A stretch of 64,000 bases of DNA from Crotalaria pallida (lineage: Eukaryota > Streptophyta > Magnoliopsida > Fabales > Fabaceae): assembly GCA_037953625.1 (NCBI GenBank), contig CM075652.1:53561501-53625500 (forward strand). The letters run 5' to 3'. Positions within the stretch are counted from its first letter, which is position 1. Each line of letters starts with the position of its first letter. The notes beneath the pieces were generated by a model that saw nothing but the letters and a program-made list of their open reading frames with translations, was not told where the DNA came from and ran no database searches. The position numbers and the translations under genes are program-made. Of this stretch, positions 1 to 12,270 are shown in pieces.

Positions 1-652
1 ATCTACTATCTCCCTTGTCTGAACATCTAACGATGGAGCAAAGGAGTCTAATCTTCCTCACTATTCCTCGAACTAAGGTCAATATACACTTACTTTCTTC
101 GTTGTGGCTCCCCAACTTCGATCAAGCTTACCACTAGGTTCACCTTGATTCTACATTTTACTCAACATCCATCATTTATCCATCCATGATCACTCAAGCC
201 TAGACTATTTGGGTACTATGACACTCCTAATACCACAAATCAGATCAACAAATCTTAGAAAGATTGATGAGGCTGTGGTTTAATAGGAAGGCTTATGAAA
301 AATTTGGATTCTGACTGACTGTCTTTGTTGAAACAATTCAACAAACGCGGGTCTCAAGAATAACATTCTATTTTCTTAAGGGTAATACCAAAAAGATACA
401 TCGGGGTCAACAACTTAGGTCTTGGCAAAGGATATAGGATGTTAATCTTAAAATCGGTTCACTTCTACTTTCTACTTAACCAATAGGGTCCTTACTCTAA
501 CACAACAGGCACTAGGGACAACCAAGTCTTAGAAAGACAAGAACCTATCTAAGACTCTTATCCTTGCACTAGCAAGCACTCACCATCACACAAACAAACA
601 AGCAAGCAAAGCAAAGCAAAGCATGGGCTTAAGGCCACAGAGGATTAACATC
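1..652 (-). mobile_element. E1 internal leader, downstream of primer site
   Basis: This stretch lies directly downstream (minus strand) of a primer-binding site and an LTR end, so it should be the untranslated leader of retrotransposon E1, with its gag lying off the left edge of the window. No long open frame is visible. A short run of GCAAA/GCAAG repeats sits at about 598-622. The role is inferred from position only. Confidence 0.5.
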
Positions 653-664
653 GCTCTGATACCA
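653..664 (-). promoter_or_regulatory. E1 primer-binding site (tRNA-Met type)
   Basis: The minus strand reads TGGTATCAGAGC, the usual plant retrotransposon site complementary to the 3' end of initiator tRNA-Met. It lies 3 bases from the LTR terminus TGTAACGCCCC at 668, which shows that E1 is on the minus strand and that the LTR to the right is its 5' LTR. Confidence 0.8.
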
Positions 665-957
665 CTCTGTAACGCCCCGATTTTTACCACCCAAAATATT
701 CATCATTTATTTAAGAAGTTGTTAAAAATGAGGCCATTTTTTTTAAAACGTTTTTGCAAAGCGGTTGGTGCATGCTCATGTTCCTACTTGAAAACCGGGT
801 CGTTACTTAAAAACCTTTCTGCACCTTCACTTTCAAATCTCCCAAAATAGTTTTAAAGATTCGGCCAGTTCACAAAATAAGTAGGGCTTAGTTACAAGTG
901 TGATACATTGCTAAGAAAATCCTTGACTCACACTTACAACAACTTAGACTAATTACC

Positions 958-1389
958 CTACCTACGACTCTTCCTAATGAAAACTATCGGGTGAAGCTCC
1001 CGATCCTCCTTGCACTCTTTCTTAACTCCAGAAGAAGACGTCACTGCTGTCGCTGCTAGCCCACTATTCTTGGGCACCCACTGCACCCTAGTTGAAGCAG
1101 AAGCAATCTTCTGAGCTTCACATCGCACCTTCTCCTCGTAATCTTTGTATCCTCGGACAGAGACTTGTCCCAGCAATGGTCCTAAGTTAGCTCCGCAAAG
1201 TCGATGCTCTGGATCCGGAATCACGATCTGAGAGTCACCAATCCATACCCAACCAGATGGGGTACGCTTCCAGCCGCATCCATGTCTGGTCCATGTTGAA
1301 ATCTCCATGCGATAATCCATCTGCCCGTTGGAGTACCAGAAACACCGATATGCCAACGAGCAGGAGAGAGTTAGCGAACCGAACGACAA
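958..1389 (-). CDS. unidentified 143-codon open frame in E1 LTR
   Basis: I do not recognise this frame. The predicted product is about 143 residues, with a Trp/Cys-rich first third (WTRHGCGWKR, then GWVWIGD) and a charged C-terminal end. It lies in the R-U5 part of the E1 LTR, on the same strand as the element, near the LTR's 3' end, so it would be in the transcript leader. An overlapping minus-strand frame upstream (1235-1504) is strongly hydrophobic and could extend it by a frameshift. It may be chance, a captured host fragment, or a conserved leader ORF. No domain was recognised. Confidence 0.2.
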   Translation of the reverse strand: MSFGSLTLSCSLAYRCFWYSNGQMDYRMEISTWTRHGCGWKRTPSGWVWIGDSQIVIPDPEHRLCGANLGPLLGQVSVRGYKDYEEKVRCEAQKIASASTRVQWVPKNSGLAATAVTSSSGVKKECKEDRELHPIVFIRKSRR

Positions 1390-2429
1390 GTCGTCGACGT
1401 TGTGGATTTACCGCAGGCGGAATATCAAGATAGCACACCCAATACAAACAAAGCACACACAATACAAACAAGGCACACCACACAGCAGTCAAGCATAACA
1501 TCACAATTCTTAATTATTATTATTTCTTTAACATTCTTATTATCATCCTTACATAACCTTCCTTTCTCTCATTCTCTTTCCCTATTCAAGGATTTCCATC
1601 ACTTGTTCCAAACTTCACTTCCTCATCATCAAAACTTCATAAACTTTACTTTTCTCAATTATAAATCTTATCAAATTACAACCATCGATGATTAAGGGGA
1701 TTTAAAGAATCATCGAGGTACGCGCCCGTTCGTAGTTAGCACTCACGTTTCAAGTCTACATCTCCTCGGCCATCCATCCACCTAGTCGGAAGCAAACAGG
1801 AGTACATAACCTTTACCATGCGGGCACGACAGCTGTCACACAAAAAATGGTCCCAGACCAGGAGGACTCAGCCTCAAATCATATCAATTCACATATAAAC
1901 AAGGCACACTGTCTCACTACAGTGGCAAACAAGATGCCCCACTCTAGTTCCTCTCACTGTTCTCGATTTGCAATCTAGGGGGCGACAGTACAACTCTAGT
2001 GTGCACGCAGAACTTGCCACGACATTAGACCCAGTCCCCACCACGTTAGTGCGCCACTTGTGGAGTTCGTTCGGCCTAGAAAAGTACTCTAGACTTCTTG
2101 ACGTTTCACCGTCATCGTCCTCCCCTAATGCAATCTCCTCCTAAGTATCCGTAGATACCTATGGTTTCTTCCTCTCCACTACTTCGGGTTAACTCTCATA
2201 CCTCACCGCGTTCACTGTTAATGTCTTTTAAAAGCTTTTATCTTTTATTATCCTAATGGTCAGCTCACCCTTCGTGCATCCCTTCAATGAGTCATGACCG
2301 CTATCTTTGCTTCACATCTCATAACTCAAACTTGGCACAGAGCGGGATCACAATCACAACTTGAATCTCATCTCAAAACTTTTCCCCAGACAACCTTTCC
2401 TTAACATCTCTTCTCATAAACTTCAAAAA

Positions 2430-2725
2430 TCTCACTTCACAATTCTTCTTCAAAAACTCTTTCAAAACATCAAATCATAAATCCTTTTCTAAAATTTCAT
2501 TTCATAAATCTTTTTCAAAACCTCTTTTCACAATCACTTTCAGAAAATCAGTGTTGGGAAATTTTTCTCATTTTGGGAACCCCTTCAAAAATACATTTTG
2601 TAAACTCTTTTCAAAAATCTCATTTTTGGGAATCCCTTTCAAAATACATTTTCAAAAATTTATTTTCAAAAATTTCAGTTTGTAAACTCTTTTCAAAAAT
2701 CCTTTTCAAAAGTTCTTTCCAAAAA
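2430..2725. repeat. degenerate TTTTCAAAAA-type repeat
   Basis: Many imperfect copies of an approximately 15-30 base phrase of the type CTTTTCAAAAATC, with variants containing TTTTGGGAA, follow one another. It appears to be slippage-derived low-complexity sequence in the E1 LTR. Confidence 0.6.
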
Positions 2726-3124
2726 CTTCCTCTTCTTGAGGACTAATGGAGGAGCAAGCTCAACTCAACACCAGTCTCAATCCAAGAAAACAAAACCAAA
2801 GAATCAAGTTTCCACCCTCATCAACTCTGCACTTTCATTTCCACATCATCATTCCTTCCCAGCTCTGGCTCACTCACATCACATCACTAAATCTGTTTCC
2901 AATCCTCATCTCTCGTTTCTTTTCAATCACCATTCTCTTTATTTCCTTTCACATCATTCTTATCCCTCTCATCTTTATCTCCACTCTTAATATCTTATCA
3001 GGCTAAGACTGCCTTGCTCCACAAGGACTTAAGCCACACAAGGGTTATCTCTTCTTGGTGTCTTTTATTTTCTAATCTCTCTTTATTATTGTTACCAATT
3101 ATTTCTCATTATCACATACGTAAC

Positions 3125-3148
3125 TATATATATATATATATATATAAT
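3125..3148. repeat. (TA)n microsatellite
   Basis: An uninterrupted TA run of about 12 units inside the E1 LTR. Confidence 0.9.
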
Positions 3149-3323
3149 ATCAGCAAGCATAGATAACAAACATAAACAATTCATCATCACACATCACACA
3201 TAACAATGTGGTCTTTGTCCTATTCGTATAAGTGGCCACACAAAGCACACAATTGCCACTATACTATTGACGCAGAACCACTTACTTCCGATCTTTGAGC
3301 TGATGCGGAATGTCTTAATACAA

Positions 3324-4777
3324 CACCTACTACCACGGTGTCTTAGGAAAGCTACTCTCTCACCTGAGGTCCAGCGATTAAATGTACGCAGTCTTCTCTG
3401 ATCCTGGTTGCTGCCACTACCTTAATCCCTCGTCTGTAACGTTCCTCGTATTAATGAAAAACACATTTTCATTACCAACTTTTATTAAGAAAACATTTTC
3501 TTAACTAAAACGTTCTTTCGTTCCTCGTCGGAAATCTTAAAACATGATTGTTTTCTCAAAACATCTTTAACTTTTCTTAGTTCTTTAAACACTTGAAATC
3601 ACTTTGAAAACATCAAATAAAATAATTTAAATCAATTGGTTAGGTTGCTGATCCGTCTTGGACAGCACCTTAACCTCATTCAAAAACACCGAAAAATTCA
3701 CCGGTTTCAATCCGGGTTTTGCTCAAATCAATTACCTTTTTGAAAACCAATCTTTGAGTCTCATGAACTCAATTTAGAAATCAAGAAAACAACTTTAAAT
3801 AAGTTTGGGCAGCAAAGAAATACTTTACAAAAATAAAATCCAAAAACATCGTAAAACTCCTTTTGCTTCACATACTTTTTAATTCAATATTATTACTTTG
3901 AAAACTCAAGTTTCATGATTAAATAAATCTTAAATATCAAATCAAACTCAAATAAGTCAAATCAAATAAATTTCAAAACCACACATACGATTAGCAACAC
4001 ACTTTGATCAAACGAGGCACATAAACAATTAGTCAAGTATTCACTTAAACCACAAACACCTACTACCACGGTGTCTTAGGAAAGCTACTCTCTCACCTGA
4101 GGTCCAGCGATTAAATGTAAGCAGTCTTCTCTGATCCTGGTTGCTGCCACTGCCTTAATCCCTCGTCTTTAACGTTCCTCGTATTAATGAAAAACACATT
4201 TTCACTACCAACTTTTATTAAGAAAACATTTTCTTAACTAAAACGTTCTTTCGTTCCTCGTCGGAAATCTTAAAACATGATTGTTTTCTCAAAACATCTT
4301 TAACTTTTCTTAGTTCTTTAAACACTTGAAATCACTTTGAAAACATCAAATAAAATAATTTAAATCAATTGGTTAGGTTGCTGATCCATCTTGGACAGCA
4401 CCTTAACCTCATTCAAAAACACTGAAAAATTCACCGGTTTCAATCCGGGTTTTGCTCAAATCAATTACCTTTTTGAAAACCAATCTTTGAGTCTCATGAA
4501 ATCAATTTAGAAATCAAGAAAACAATTTTAAATAAGTTTGGGCAGCAAAGAAATACTTTACAAAAATAAAATCCAAAAACATCGTAAAAACTCCTTTTGC
4601 TTCACATACTTTTTAATTCAATATTAATACTTTGAAAACTCAAGTTTCATGATTAAATAAATCTTAAATATCAAATCAAATCAAACTCAAATAAGTCAAA
4701 TCAAATAAATTTCAAAACCACACATACGATTAGCAACACACTTTGATCAAACGAGGCACATAAACAATTAGTCAAGT
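3324..4777. repeat. tandem duplication of about 723 bp in the E1 LTR
   Basis: Two direct copies lie head to tail: about 3324-4046 and about 4047-4777. Both begin at CACCTACTACCACGGTGTCT and end near CACAAACA. By eye they differ by only a few substitutions and small indels, for example TGTACGCAG versus TGTAAGCAG, GTCTGTAACG versus GTCTTTAACG, and one extra A in AAAAACTCC. The duplication is therefore recent relative to most of the element. Confidence 0.9.
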
Positions 4778-6557
4778 AGTCACTTAAATCACAAACAAAC
4801 ACTCATTCTCACATAAACATTATACAAATCAAACACTTGATTCAAATTATTCAACACATAATTGATTTCAAAACCATTTCATTTTTATAAAACAAAATCA
4901 TTTAGGCATATTCAAATTCACAAACCAAATACACGCATACATAATCATTCAAACACAAAACTCATTCCTAATCAATTATTTTACAAAATACCTTCATTAT
5001 TCCTAGGTTACTTTATGAGAAAGAATTCTATCCTAATTAACATGCACAAACCGAAACTACACACATATCAAACAAGAATCGTGAAATCATCAAACACACA
5101 AAAACTTATGAAATTATTTCTTCTTTCTCTTGACAAAACCGTGAGCTTAATCATTAGAAAAACCCATCAAACTTTAATTTATTTCCTTAAATCAAATCAA
5201 AATATGCAAGAACATAAAGAATATATTATGTTCACACAAAATGAAAAGCATAGATCTTAATTCAAACATGGCCGAATGCATCATACACAAGACCAACACT
5301 TAGATCAAATCATGTTCATGCAAGAAAATTATTTTAAAGCTTATTCTCCTAGTTTTCTTCTCAAAACCGAGGCATGCATTACAAGAAAACACATAATTCT
5401 TTAGTTAAATTTAACATGCAAGAACAAATCTTAAACTTTTCTACCAAAATAAATAAAAATCATGGGTCAACACAACACTTTCAATTTATTTCTCAAAGAA
5501 AATAAAAATAACTTTTTTTTCAAAGTTCAAGACCAACATGCATTCATCTAAATCATGTAGATCAAGTCATAAAATTAAATATAAGAACACATTTCAAGGA
5601 CAAAGATCAACATAAATGAAAAATAGAAACCAAAACCGAGACACACACAAAGAAAATACTAAGGCTTGTTGTTTCAAAAATTACATACAAAGCTTGTAGT
5701 CAAAACAAAATTAAAGATCAAGACACAAATCAAAGACAAAAATTACTTTAGATGAAAAAGGGACCAAAAACCGTGACATGCCTTTGAGAAAATAGGAAGG
5801 CTTTGTTCAAAAATTATTTATAAAACTCAAAACAAAAATCAAGATCAAAACAAAAAATCAAGAATCAAAACTATCATTAAGATCAAATCAAAATCAAACA
5901 TACACGGTTCAAGATCAACATCATAGATTAACATGCAAGACCAAAAATTAAAAACATGTTTAGATCAAACATAGATTCACCAAGTAAACACATAAGTATC
6001 TCATGATTTACGGTTTTAGGCATTAAAATCATGCAAAGGGTTCTACATCAAGTTCACAAAGATTATAAACAAAGCTTTAGATCTAAAAGAAAAACATCAA
6101 GATCCAACATAAACAACATCAACCAAATTATAAAGTCCATCATTTAGTTCATTACAAATTCATTTAGGTCTTAAAAATCAAGATCAAAGCAAAAGCATCA
6201 CATGCAAGCTTAGATCAAACTATAAAATAAACATGCAAGGGAAGAAAATAAAATTTACAAGGTCACAAGATAAAAACTAGTTCTAATCTTCTGGGATCTT
6301 CGGCTATACCAAGAAAAGAAAAGGCCTTCAACACTTCTAAGCACTTGATCTTCAAAAACTCCTGGGTTTAAGGCTTGCTCTCCTTCCTTATTCTTCTTCC
6401 TACCTCACGGCCTCCTCTTCTTCTTTCTCTATCTTTCTATTTTCTTTTCTTAGTCTAAAAGTTTGAGAGGCTCTTAGACTTGTGTTTGTGTTGGTGTTGG
6501 ACGAAGGAAATGAATAAATGAAGTAAAGAGTGAATGAAATGAAGCTAAGGCCAAGGC

Positions 6558-6567
6558 TTATATAAAA
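6558..6567 (-). promoter_or_regulatory. E1 LTR TATA-like box
   Basis: The minus strand reads TTTTTATATAAGCC. A pyrimidine-rich leader-like stretch follows (6300-6550 on the plus strand, purine/pyrimidine biased). This is the likely core promoter of the E1 LTR. Confidence 0.5.
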
Positions 6568-6845
6568 ATTCGTGGCTTCCTATTTTGTCCTTGGGTTGAT
6601 TCGGCCAAGAGCTAAAGAGGAAGGGGTACTTTCGGCTCCCCACAAAATTGCATGGGTGGAGGTTAGTATTTCTTAAGGAGACAATATAGGGGACATTAGA
6701 GGTTAGGGTTCATTCTAGGCTTTTGACTTGTGGGTTCTCCTTAGGGTTTCCACCATTTAGTTAGGGTTTAGTTTGAGTTTTGGTTGGGACTTGGTTTAGG
6801 CTTGGTTAGGATTTAGTTTCTTAGTCTCCACTCAAGGAAAGTTCT

Positions 6846-6950
6846 AGGCTACACACACACACACCTTCACGGCGCACATGCACACATGCACATACATTAT
6901 TCACACCCACATTCATGCTTGCACACGTTGCACACACACACACATACATG
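6846..6950. repeat. (CA)n-rich microsatellite region
   Basis: Several ACACAC runs alternate with CATGCACA phrases upstream (minus strand) of the E1 TATA-like box, where the other LTRs in this window carry clustered motifs. No clear palindrome family is seen. Confidence 0.7.
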
Positions 6951-7336
6951 TATACATAATCATACTCCTTAATTAAATTCTCACATAATTCCAAACATAC
7001 ATACATATAAGACCGTATATTCATATGCATACCCATATAGAAAAATTAATCTTCCCATTTATAAAATTATTCATGCATAAATTTATAATGGCACCAAAAA
7101 TATCAAGCACAAAACACACTTTCATAAAATAATTCTTATCATATAATCATTTCCAAAATTCAACTTTTAAAAATCATAGCATTATTCCATGAAAATCATT
7201 TCTTTAAATTCATTTACCATTTTGAAAACATGATTTAAGAAATTTATTTAAGAAAACATCCTTTAAAAATACTTTTCTCACAAAATAATTCTTTTTAGAA
7301 ATTAAAACCGATACGAGGATTTTGAGGGGTGTTAAA

Positions 7337-8364
7337 TCCCTCCCTATGAGCCGCTGCCAAGCTCCATCGCCGTCGCTGCTCTCCCTCCGCCATTGTCGCG
7401 ATCCCTCTCTTTTTTCCTTCTCATGGCTCGCGATCTCCCTCTTGGTTTGGGCATGAATCGTGACTCCCAAGGACCCAAGCACCGCTGCAATGGCCACCAA
7501 GCTCAATCACCGAAGCCAGTCGCCACAAAGCAAGCGCCGCCGCCATGCTCACGTTCTCCCCCACCCAATCGCAAATCGCGACTCCCTTCTGGCCAAGCAC
7601 GAACCACCGCCGCTGCCACCTCTTTCCTCTGTCACGGGTTCGTTGTCCGCCGCCTCCTTCCCTCACATCACGGTCTCCTCTCTCTCCTCTTCCATGAAAA
7701 TCACAGCCATGGTCCAAGGTGGTTGCTTGTACACCCATGGAACTCTTGCTCGTGGTGCAGAGGGAGTCCATCACCGACAACGTGATGCGCTACTGCTGCC
7801 TGTGGTTGCTATGGTGCTGATTGAAACCGGCTTGGATTTGCCTTAAACCGGGTTGAGGCTGACCAAATCGGCCTTAACCTCTTTGCTGCCACAAAAACCA
7901 TATTGGAGAGTATATCCTAATACCTTTTGACTACTCTATGTTGTGTTTTAATAATAGTAATAATAATATTAATAATATTGGTAATAATTATCTAGTATTA
8001 AATTGTTTTGGAAATTAAACTGTATTATAGTTAGTATTGATTTTTAATGATACGGTTATTGATAATGATTTTAATTTGTTTCTTTGATTTGGGATAATAT
8101 CGGATTAACCGCTATGTCGAATGATGAGTTTTGAAAGTGTTTTTGTTAAATGTGTTGGGTTCCTAAGTAATTGGGTTGTAGGTTAGTCGAGCTAGGTTGT
8201 CCCTGAACTAAACAATACACCTCTTAATTAGGAACCCGATATATTCGGCATAACGCTAATTCGGGTTAAAACCTTGAACGTTAATTTCAAGTTAAATGGA
8301 AGTGTAATTATTTGAACGCTGGAATTGTGATATAGACTTATTTTGAAACGTGGACACTTCCTAT
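7337..8364. mobile_element. LTR-like remnant between E1 and E2
   Basis: No gene is recognised. The first 500 bases are GC-richer, with CCGCCGC-type triplets that keep several overlapping frames open. The rest is AT-rich and contains GTAATTGGG and GGTTAGTCGAGC phrases. Its position between two LTR ends and its general look suggest retrotransposon leader or LTR remnant. No termini were found. Confidence 0.3.
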
Positions 8365-9883
8365 TGTAACACCCTCAAAATAACCCAAGTAATTAATACA
8401 AAATGAATACTATTACTTGAGAATATATGGACTTGTAAAATGTTAGAAAATACTGGATTCAAAATTTTCTTTTATATTTTCCAAATAGTCGGGTGCACAA
8501 ACCAAAACATAGGATGTTTGGAGAATAGTTTACGTATTACTTTTAAAATCGAATTCGGCATTTACTTTGCTCAAAAGGTAATTTCGCAAATCTTGGATAG
8601 CATTCTCTTTGAGGATAAATGTACTCTATTTCATATAAAGGAACTCAAGTATTGCCATCCAGTTTTCGTCTAGCCAAGTGATACCATTTCCAAAATGTCA
8701 TAGCCGAATTCTTTCAAATCAATATCAGAGTAAGCGGAAATATTAGGACTATGTAATAGACTTTAGTATAAGCATGGATTTTATTTATATCAAAAGGTAC
8801 GTAATACATAGTCCGGCGGTAAGGATCTCCAAAATCCCAGAACAAGTCCATAAGGCTAAGTATTTATATGTACATTAAAATAGACCATGGCTCCAGAGTT
8901 TTCAAAAGAAATTCCCACAATATATAAAACTCCCAAAGCTGGTCTCATAGCACTGGTCGTGACAGTAGTAGTAGAAGTCTCCAAGAAGTAGCAGCAACCA
9001 TCATCCAACATCAGCATCAGCAGCTAATCTTCTCCACAGCATCCATCACACCGAATCCTTGATCCTCATCATTTCCCTTATGCACATACCTAGGGATCAT
9101 TGCCTCTCCATTGACTCCCGATAGATTAAACGACAAGCTCGCTTCCGCTCTCGTATTCGACAGGATCCTCCTTGATCTTATTTGAAGGAGTAATTACCCT
9201 ACCACTGGGTACCAGGTCTGATGAAAACGTGACCTTAATAGGACTCCTTGAAATAGACGGGGAAGTCTCCTCTCGAATGACTCTAAGAGAAAAAAGGGTA
9301 TGAGCGGGTAGATTCGAATTGAAAACTGTTAGACAAGCGAGCTGGTCGAGTGGGAGATGATCCATGGTAAGTATAAAAAGTAGATACATGCATAGGGTAT
9401 ATGATGGGAATCCTAAACCTACGAGGATGTGACCGAACCAGTGGATTAGGATGATCGAAGGTAACCACTATCTCACCCTCATACACTACTCGGCAATCCT
9501 CGCAGATCCATATGCCACTAAGAAGTGGGCGGACCTCGATGCAAGCGATGTAACGCGACATCACCTACAAGGGCATAGGGGTATGCAAATCTATACACAT
9601 AATCAATAGAGCTTAAATGTAGAAGTGATCATAATTATGCACATATAACCCCAAATCAGTTAACAGCCATGGTTAACACTTAGCAACACTTAATGCAGAT
9701 ACGATATTCATACTCATTCTTAATATCAAACCTTAGCTCAAATAAGGTTAAGTGGCATGATTGCCTGACATTCTTCTCTTTCTGAGATTCTCCATCTAAT
9801 GTCCTCACGGACGCCAATCCAATACCACAATGCATTTCCAAATCACGAATACGTTACCAAAACGTATGGCGTACTAGCTCGGA

Positions 9884-10276
9884 AGTGATAAAAACGTCAC
9901 AGTACCTGGTGAACGTCACGTCGCCCAAGGACGTAAACCTATCACTTCTCAACATACAATGGGTGTGATAAAAAACGTCACCACATCTGATGATCGTCAC
10001 GTCGCCTAAGGACGTAAACCTTATCACTTGTGATACACGACAGAGGTGATAAACAACGTCACCATGTCTGATGAACGTCACGTCGCCTAAGGACGTAAAC
10101 CTTATCACTTGTCAACAAACAACGGGTGTGATAAAAAACGTCACCACATCTGATGAACGTCACGTCGCCTAAGGACGTAAACCTTATCACTTGTGATACA
10201 CGACAGAGGTGGTAAACAACGTCACCATGTCTGATGAACGTCACGTCGCCAAAACGTAAACCTTACCACTTGTGTT
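9884..10276. repeat. 82-bp tandem array, five units, alternating types
   Basis: Five units of about 82 bp share GTGATAAA-AACGTCAC, GAACGTCACGTCGCC and AAGGACGTAAACC. Units 2 and 4 carry ACCACATCTG, and units 3 and 5 carry ACCATGTCTG. The spacers after AAACC TTATCACTT also alternate (TGTGATACACGACAGAG versus TCAACA-type). The array is thus a dimeric higher-order repeat of about 165 bp, plus a diverged first unit. Confidence 0.85.
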
Positions 10277-10436
10277 CAACACACCATTGAACCATCAAAT
10301 CAACAGTATACCACATACTGTCCACATTGTCCACCTTAATGTGTCATCGAGCTAGCAGAACCTTTTTGTCATTCCAGAGGTCCTCCTCATGTCACTCGAA
10401 CATGAGTAAACGATCTAATATCTTTGCTTAAAGAAA

Positions 10437-10512
10437 TTGATTGGTATATTTCAATATGTAACGTGCCACCCAAGCAACGTTATGACGTGCCACCCGAGCA
10501 ACGTCCCATCGT
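10437..10512. repeat. short direct repeat ACGTGCCACCC(A/G)AGCAACGT
   Basis: Two near-identical copies lie within about 30 bases inside the E2 LTR, next to the larger 82-bp array. Confidence 0.6.
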
Positions 10513-10637
10513 CCAAAATGAATAACCATATAATCAATCAATCTCTTTTAAGTCCTAGATCACTTGGATTATTGTAGTTAAATTCTTAACCAACTAAGTC
10601 AGAATTGAAAATGGTGTTTCTCAGGTTCAGGTAAATT

Positions 10638-10962
10638 ACTCGAGTATAATCCAACATACTCGAGTGTTTTTCAACTTTTCCAAATTACTCGAGTGTTCTT
10701 TAGGGTTACTCGAGTGTTCATGACTTTCTGGGGATTTGAGTTTCAAATTCATTAAATTACTCGAGTAGTTCATGGGTTACTCGAGTGTTCATCATAATTT
10801 CCAGAATACTCGAGTCATCCCTGCATTACTCGAGTGGTTTGCCTTAACATGTCCCCAGGTCTTACTCGATACTCGAGTACTAGACACAATACTCGAGTGT
10901 TCTTGCTCAAATTACATTGTTTTACAAACATTTTACTCGAGTACCCTGTCCAATACTCGAGT
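10638..10962. repeat. downstream cluster of ACTCGAGT palindromes, E2 LTR
   Basis: Twelve exact ACTCGAGT octamers by eye, spaced about 20-50 bases apart and mostly in the context TACTCGAGTGTT, plus one degenerate ACTCGATA. They lie downstream of the E2 TATA-like box in the transcription direction. Confidence 0.9.
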
Positions 10963-11860
10963 GTTTCACAGCAGAACAGACTGAAATCTTAGTTTGAACA
11001 CACCATTTTCAGTCCTACTCAATTCTAGTCCAATCCAGGGATCCACAAAGTTCATATATCATAAATAGAACATGTTACAACACTCCTTTCATATCAAATT
11101 ACAGATTTGGCAGAGAATCAATTCTTAATGCATAAAATACACAATTTGACAACTCAACACTTCAAATTACATAATAAGCACAATACTCATGAAATAGTGT
11201 TCATTTAAGTTCACATGCATGATTTAGAACTTGCTCAACACAGTTTTAGAGCATGACTTGGTCTCCAAACCAAAGTTCCTATTCAATCTAAGCCCTTAGA
11301 GCCTCTTGGTGGCTCTCTAATGCATTTAAGGGAATTTAAACTCTATCTAGTGTACGAAATTACTTCCCCTTACCTCTTAGATGTGAATCAACAGAGACTT
11401 CACCCCAAACTTAGCTTCCAAGTCGAATTCCCCAAAATCCACACTGAAACAGAGCAGTTTCAGCAGAGCACCAAGATTGAATTGGTTGATGCATGAAACA
11501 GCCATAAAAATTGGGGAAATTAGTCTCTATATAATCTCTACATTTCACACTAACTAAAGAAACAAGATTCACATGAGGAGGTTACCTGAGCTTACCAAAA
11601 TCAAGCTCCAAAGTAAGCTCCAGGATCCTGATACAACAAACAGACCCCAACTTCTAAGCCTCGATTCTTCCAATCTACTCACTCTCAGCTCACAATCTTG
11701 GTGTCTATAAAAAGCTCGAGATGTGAGCTTTGTATTGGTGTATGATTTGTGGTTCGAATCAACCCAGAGAGGGAGAATCGATCGCTCGAACACAGGAACC
11801 CTAACTTAACCAACAGACCCAAACTTTGCCAAAATCCCTCACGAATTCGGTGTTGATTGG

Positions 11861-11872
11861 CCTTTATAGACC
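11861..11872 (-). promoter_or_regulatory. E2 LTR TATA-like box
   Basis: The minus strand reads GGTCTATAAAGG about 400 bases inside the LTR, a typical U3/R position. Two ACTCGAGT sites lie about 130-165 bases upstream. Confidence 0.6.
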
Positions 11873-11999
11873 TCAATGGAATACATGCACAACGACACGA
11901 CCTCCATGGACGTGGAAGAGTACTGATTTCGTGTCAACGAGGCGAACTCGTTGATGGTGACTCACCAAACGCACTCACGAATGCAACTCTGATCAAAAT

Positions 12000-12027
12000 A
12001 CTCGAGTATTCCCAGAAACACTCGAGT
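12000..12027. repeat. U3 pair of ACTCGAGT palindromes, E2 LTR
   Basis: Exact ACTCGAGT at 12000-12007 and 12020-12027, upstream of the E2 TATA-like box on the minus strand. The 20-base spacing equals that of two pairs in the G3 U3. Confidence 0.85.
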
Positions 12028-12270
12028 GTTTTGACCAGTTTTTCAAAAGATAATGATTTTATTTTCTTTCCCCCCAAAACCTTTCTAAAATTACTTCAAG
12101 GTCCCCCAAACAGGGACTAATGTGAAAATATTTATTTTTCTCATATTAAAATTCTCTAATATCTTCTTTCATAATAAATTACATGAAATCGAGACTAAAA
12201 ATAATCAATTATAAATAAACTTTATAATTAATATTTTATTAATCAGGGGTTAAAAATCAGGGATGTTACA

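Larger units (their letters stand above)
668..7336 (-). mobile_element. E1 5' LTR, unusually long (about 6.7 kb)
   Basis: The left end TGTAACGCCCCG abuts a primer-binding site. The right end, on the minus strand, reads TTTAACACCCCTCAAAATCC, a slightly mutated version of the usual TGTAACACCC LTR start. A TATA-like box on the minus strand at 6558-6567, followed by a pyrimidine-rich leader, fits a U3/R boundary about 770 bases into the LTR. That leaves nearly 6 kb of R-U5. Part of the length comes from a 0.72-kb tandem duplication. Other insertions inside it cannot be excluded, so the right boundary is less secure than the left. The rest is AT-rich and non-coding apart from one unidentified open frame. 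Confidence 0.55.
8365..12270 (-). mobile_element. E2 3' LTR (about 3.9 kb, minus strand)
   Basis: It begins TGTAACACCCTC and ends GGATGTTACA. The sequence immediately to the right is the reverse complement of a polypurine tract and hairpin, so this is the 3' LTR of a minus-strand element. In the element's direction it contains a U3 with two ACTCGAGT palindromes, a TATA-like box at 11861-11872, a long R-U5 with twelve more ACTCGAGT sites (10638-10962), and an 82-bp tandem array (9884-10276). It shares this layout with the G2/G3 LTRs but differs in sequence. No matching 5' LTR was identified and no target duplication could be assigned. Confidence 0.7.

Noticed and set aside
7393..7846. Several overlapping open frames of 119-130 codons on both strands
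   Set aside because: All lie in one GC-rich, CCGCCGC-type stretch with few stops in any frame. The translations are low complexity and show no domain.
10638..10962. Regularly spaced ACTCGAGT sites as a CRISPR-like array
   Set aside because: The repeat is only 8 bases, spacing varies, and the context is a plant LTR. The 82-bp array next to it is a continuous tandem repeat, not repeat plus unique spacers.
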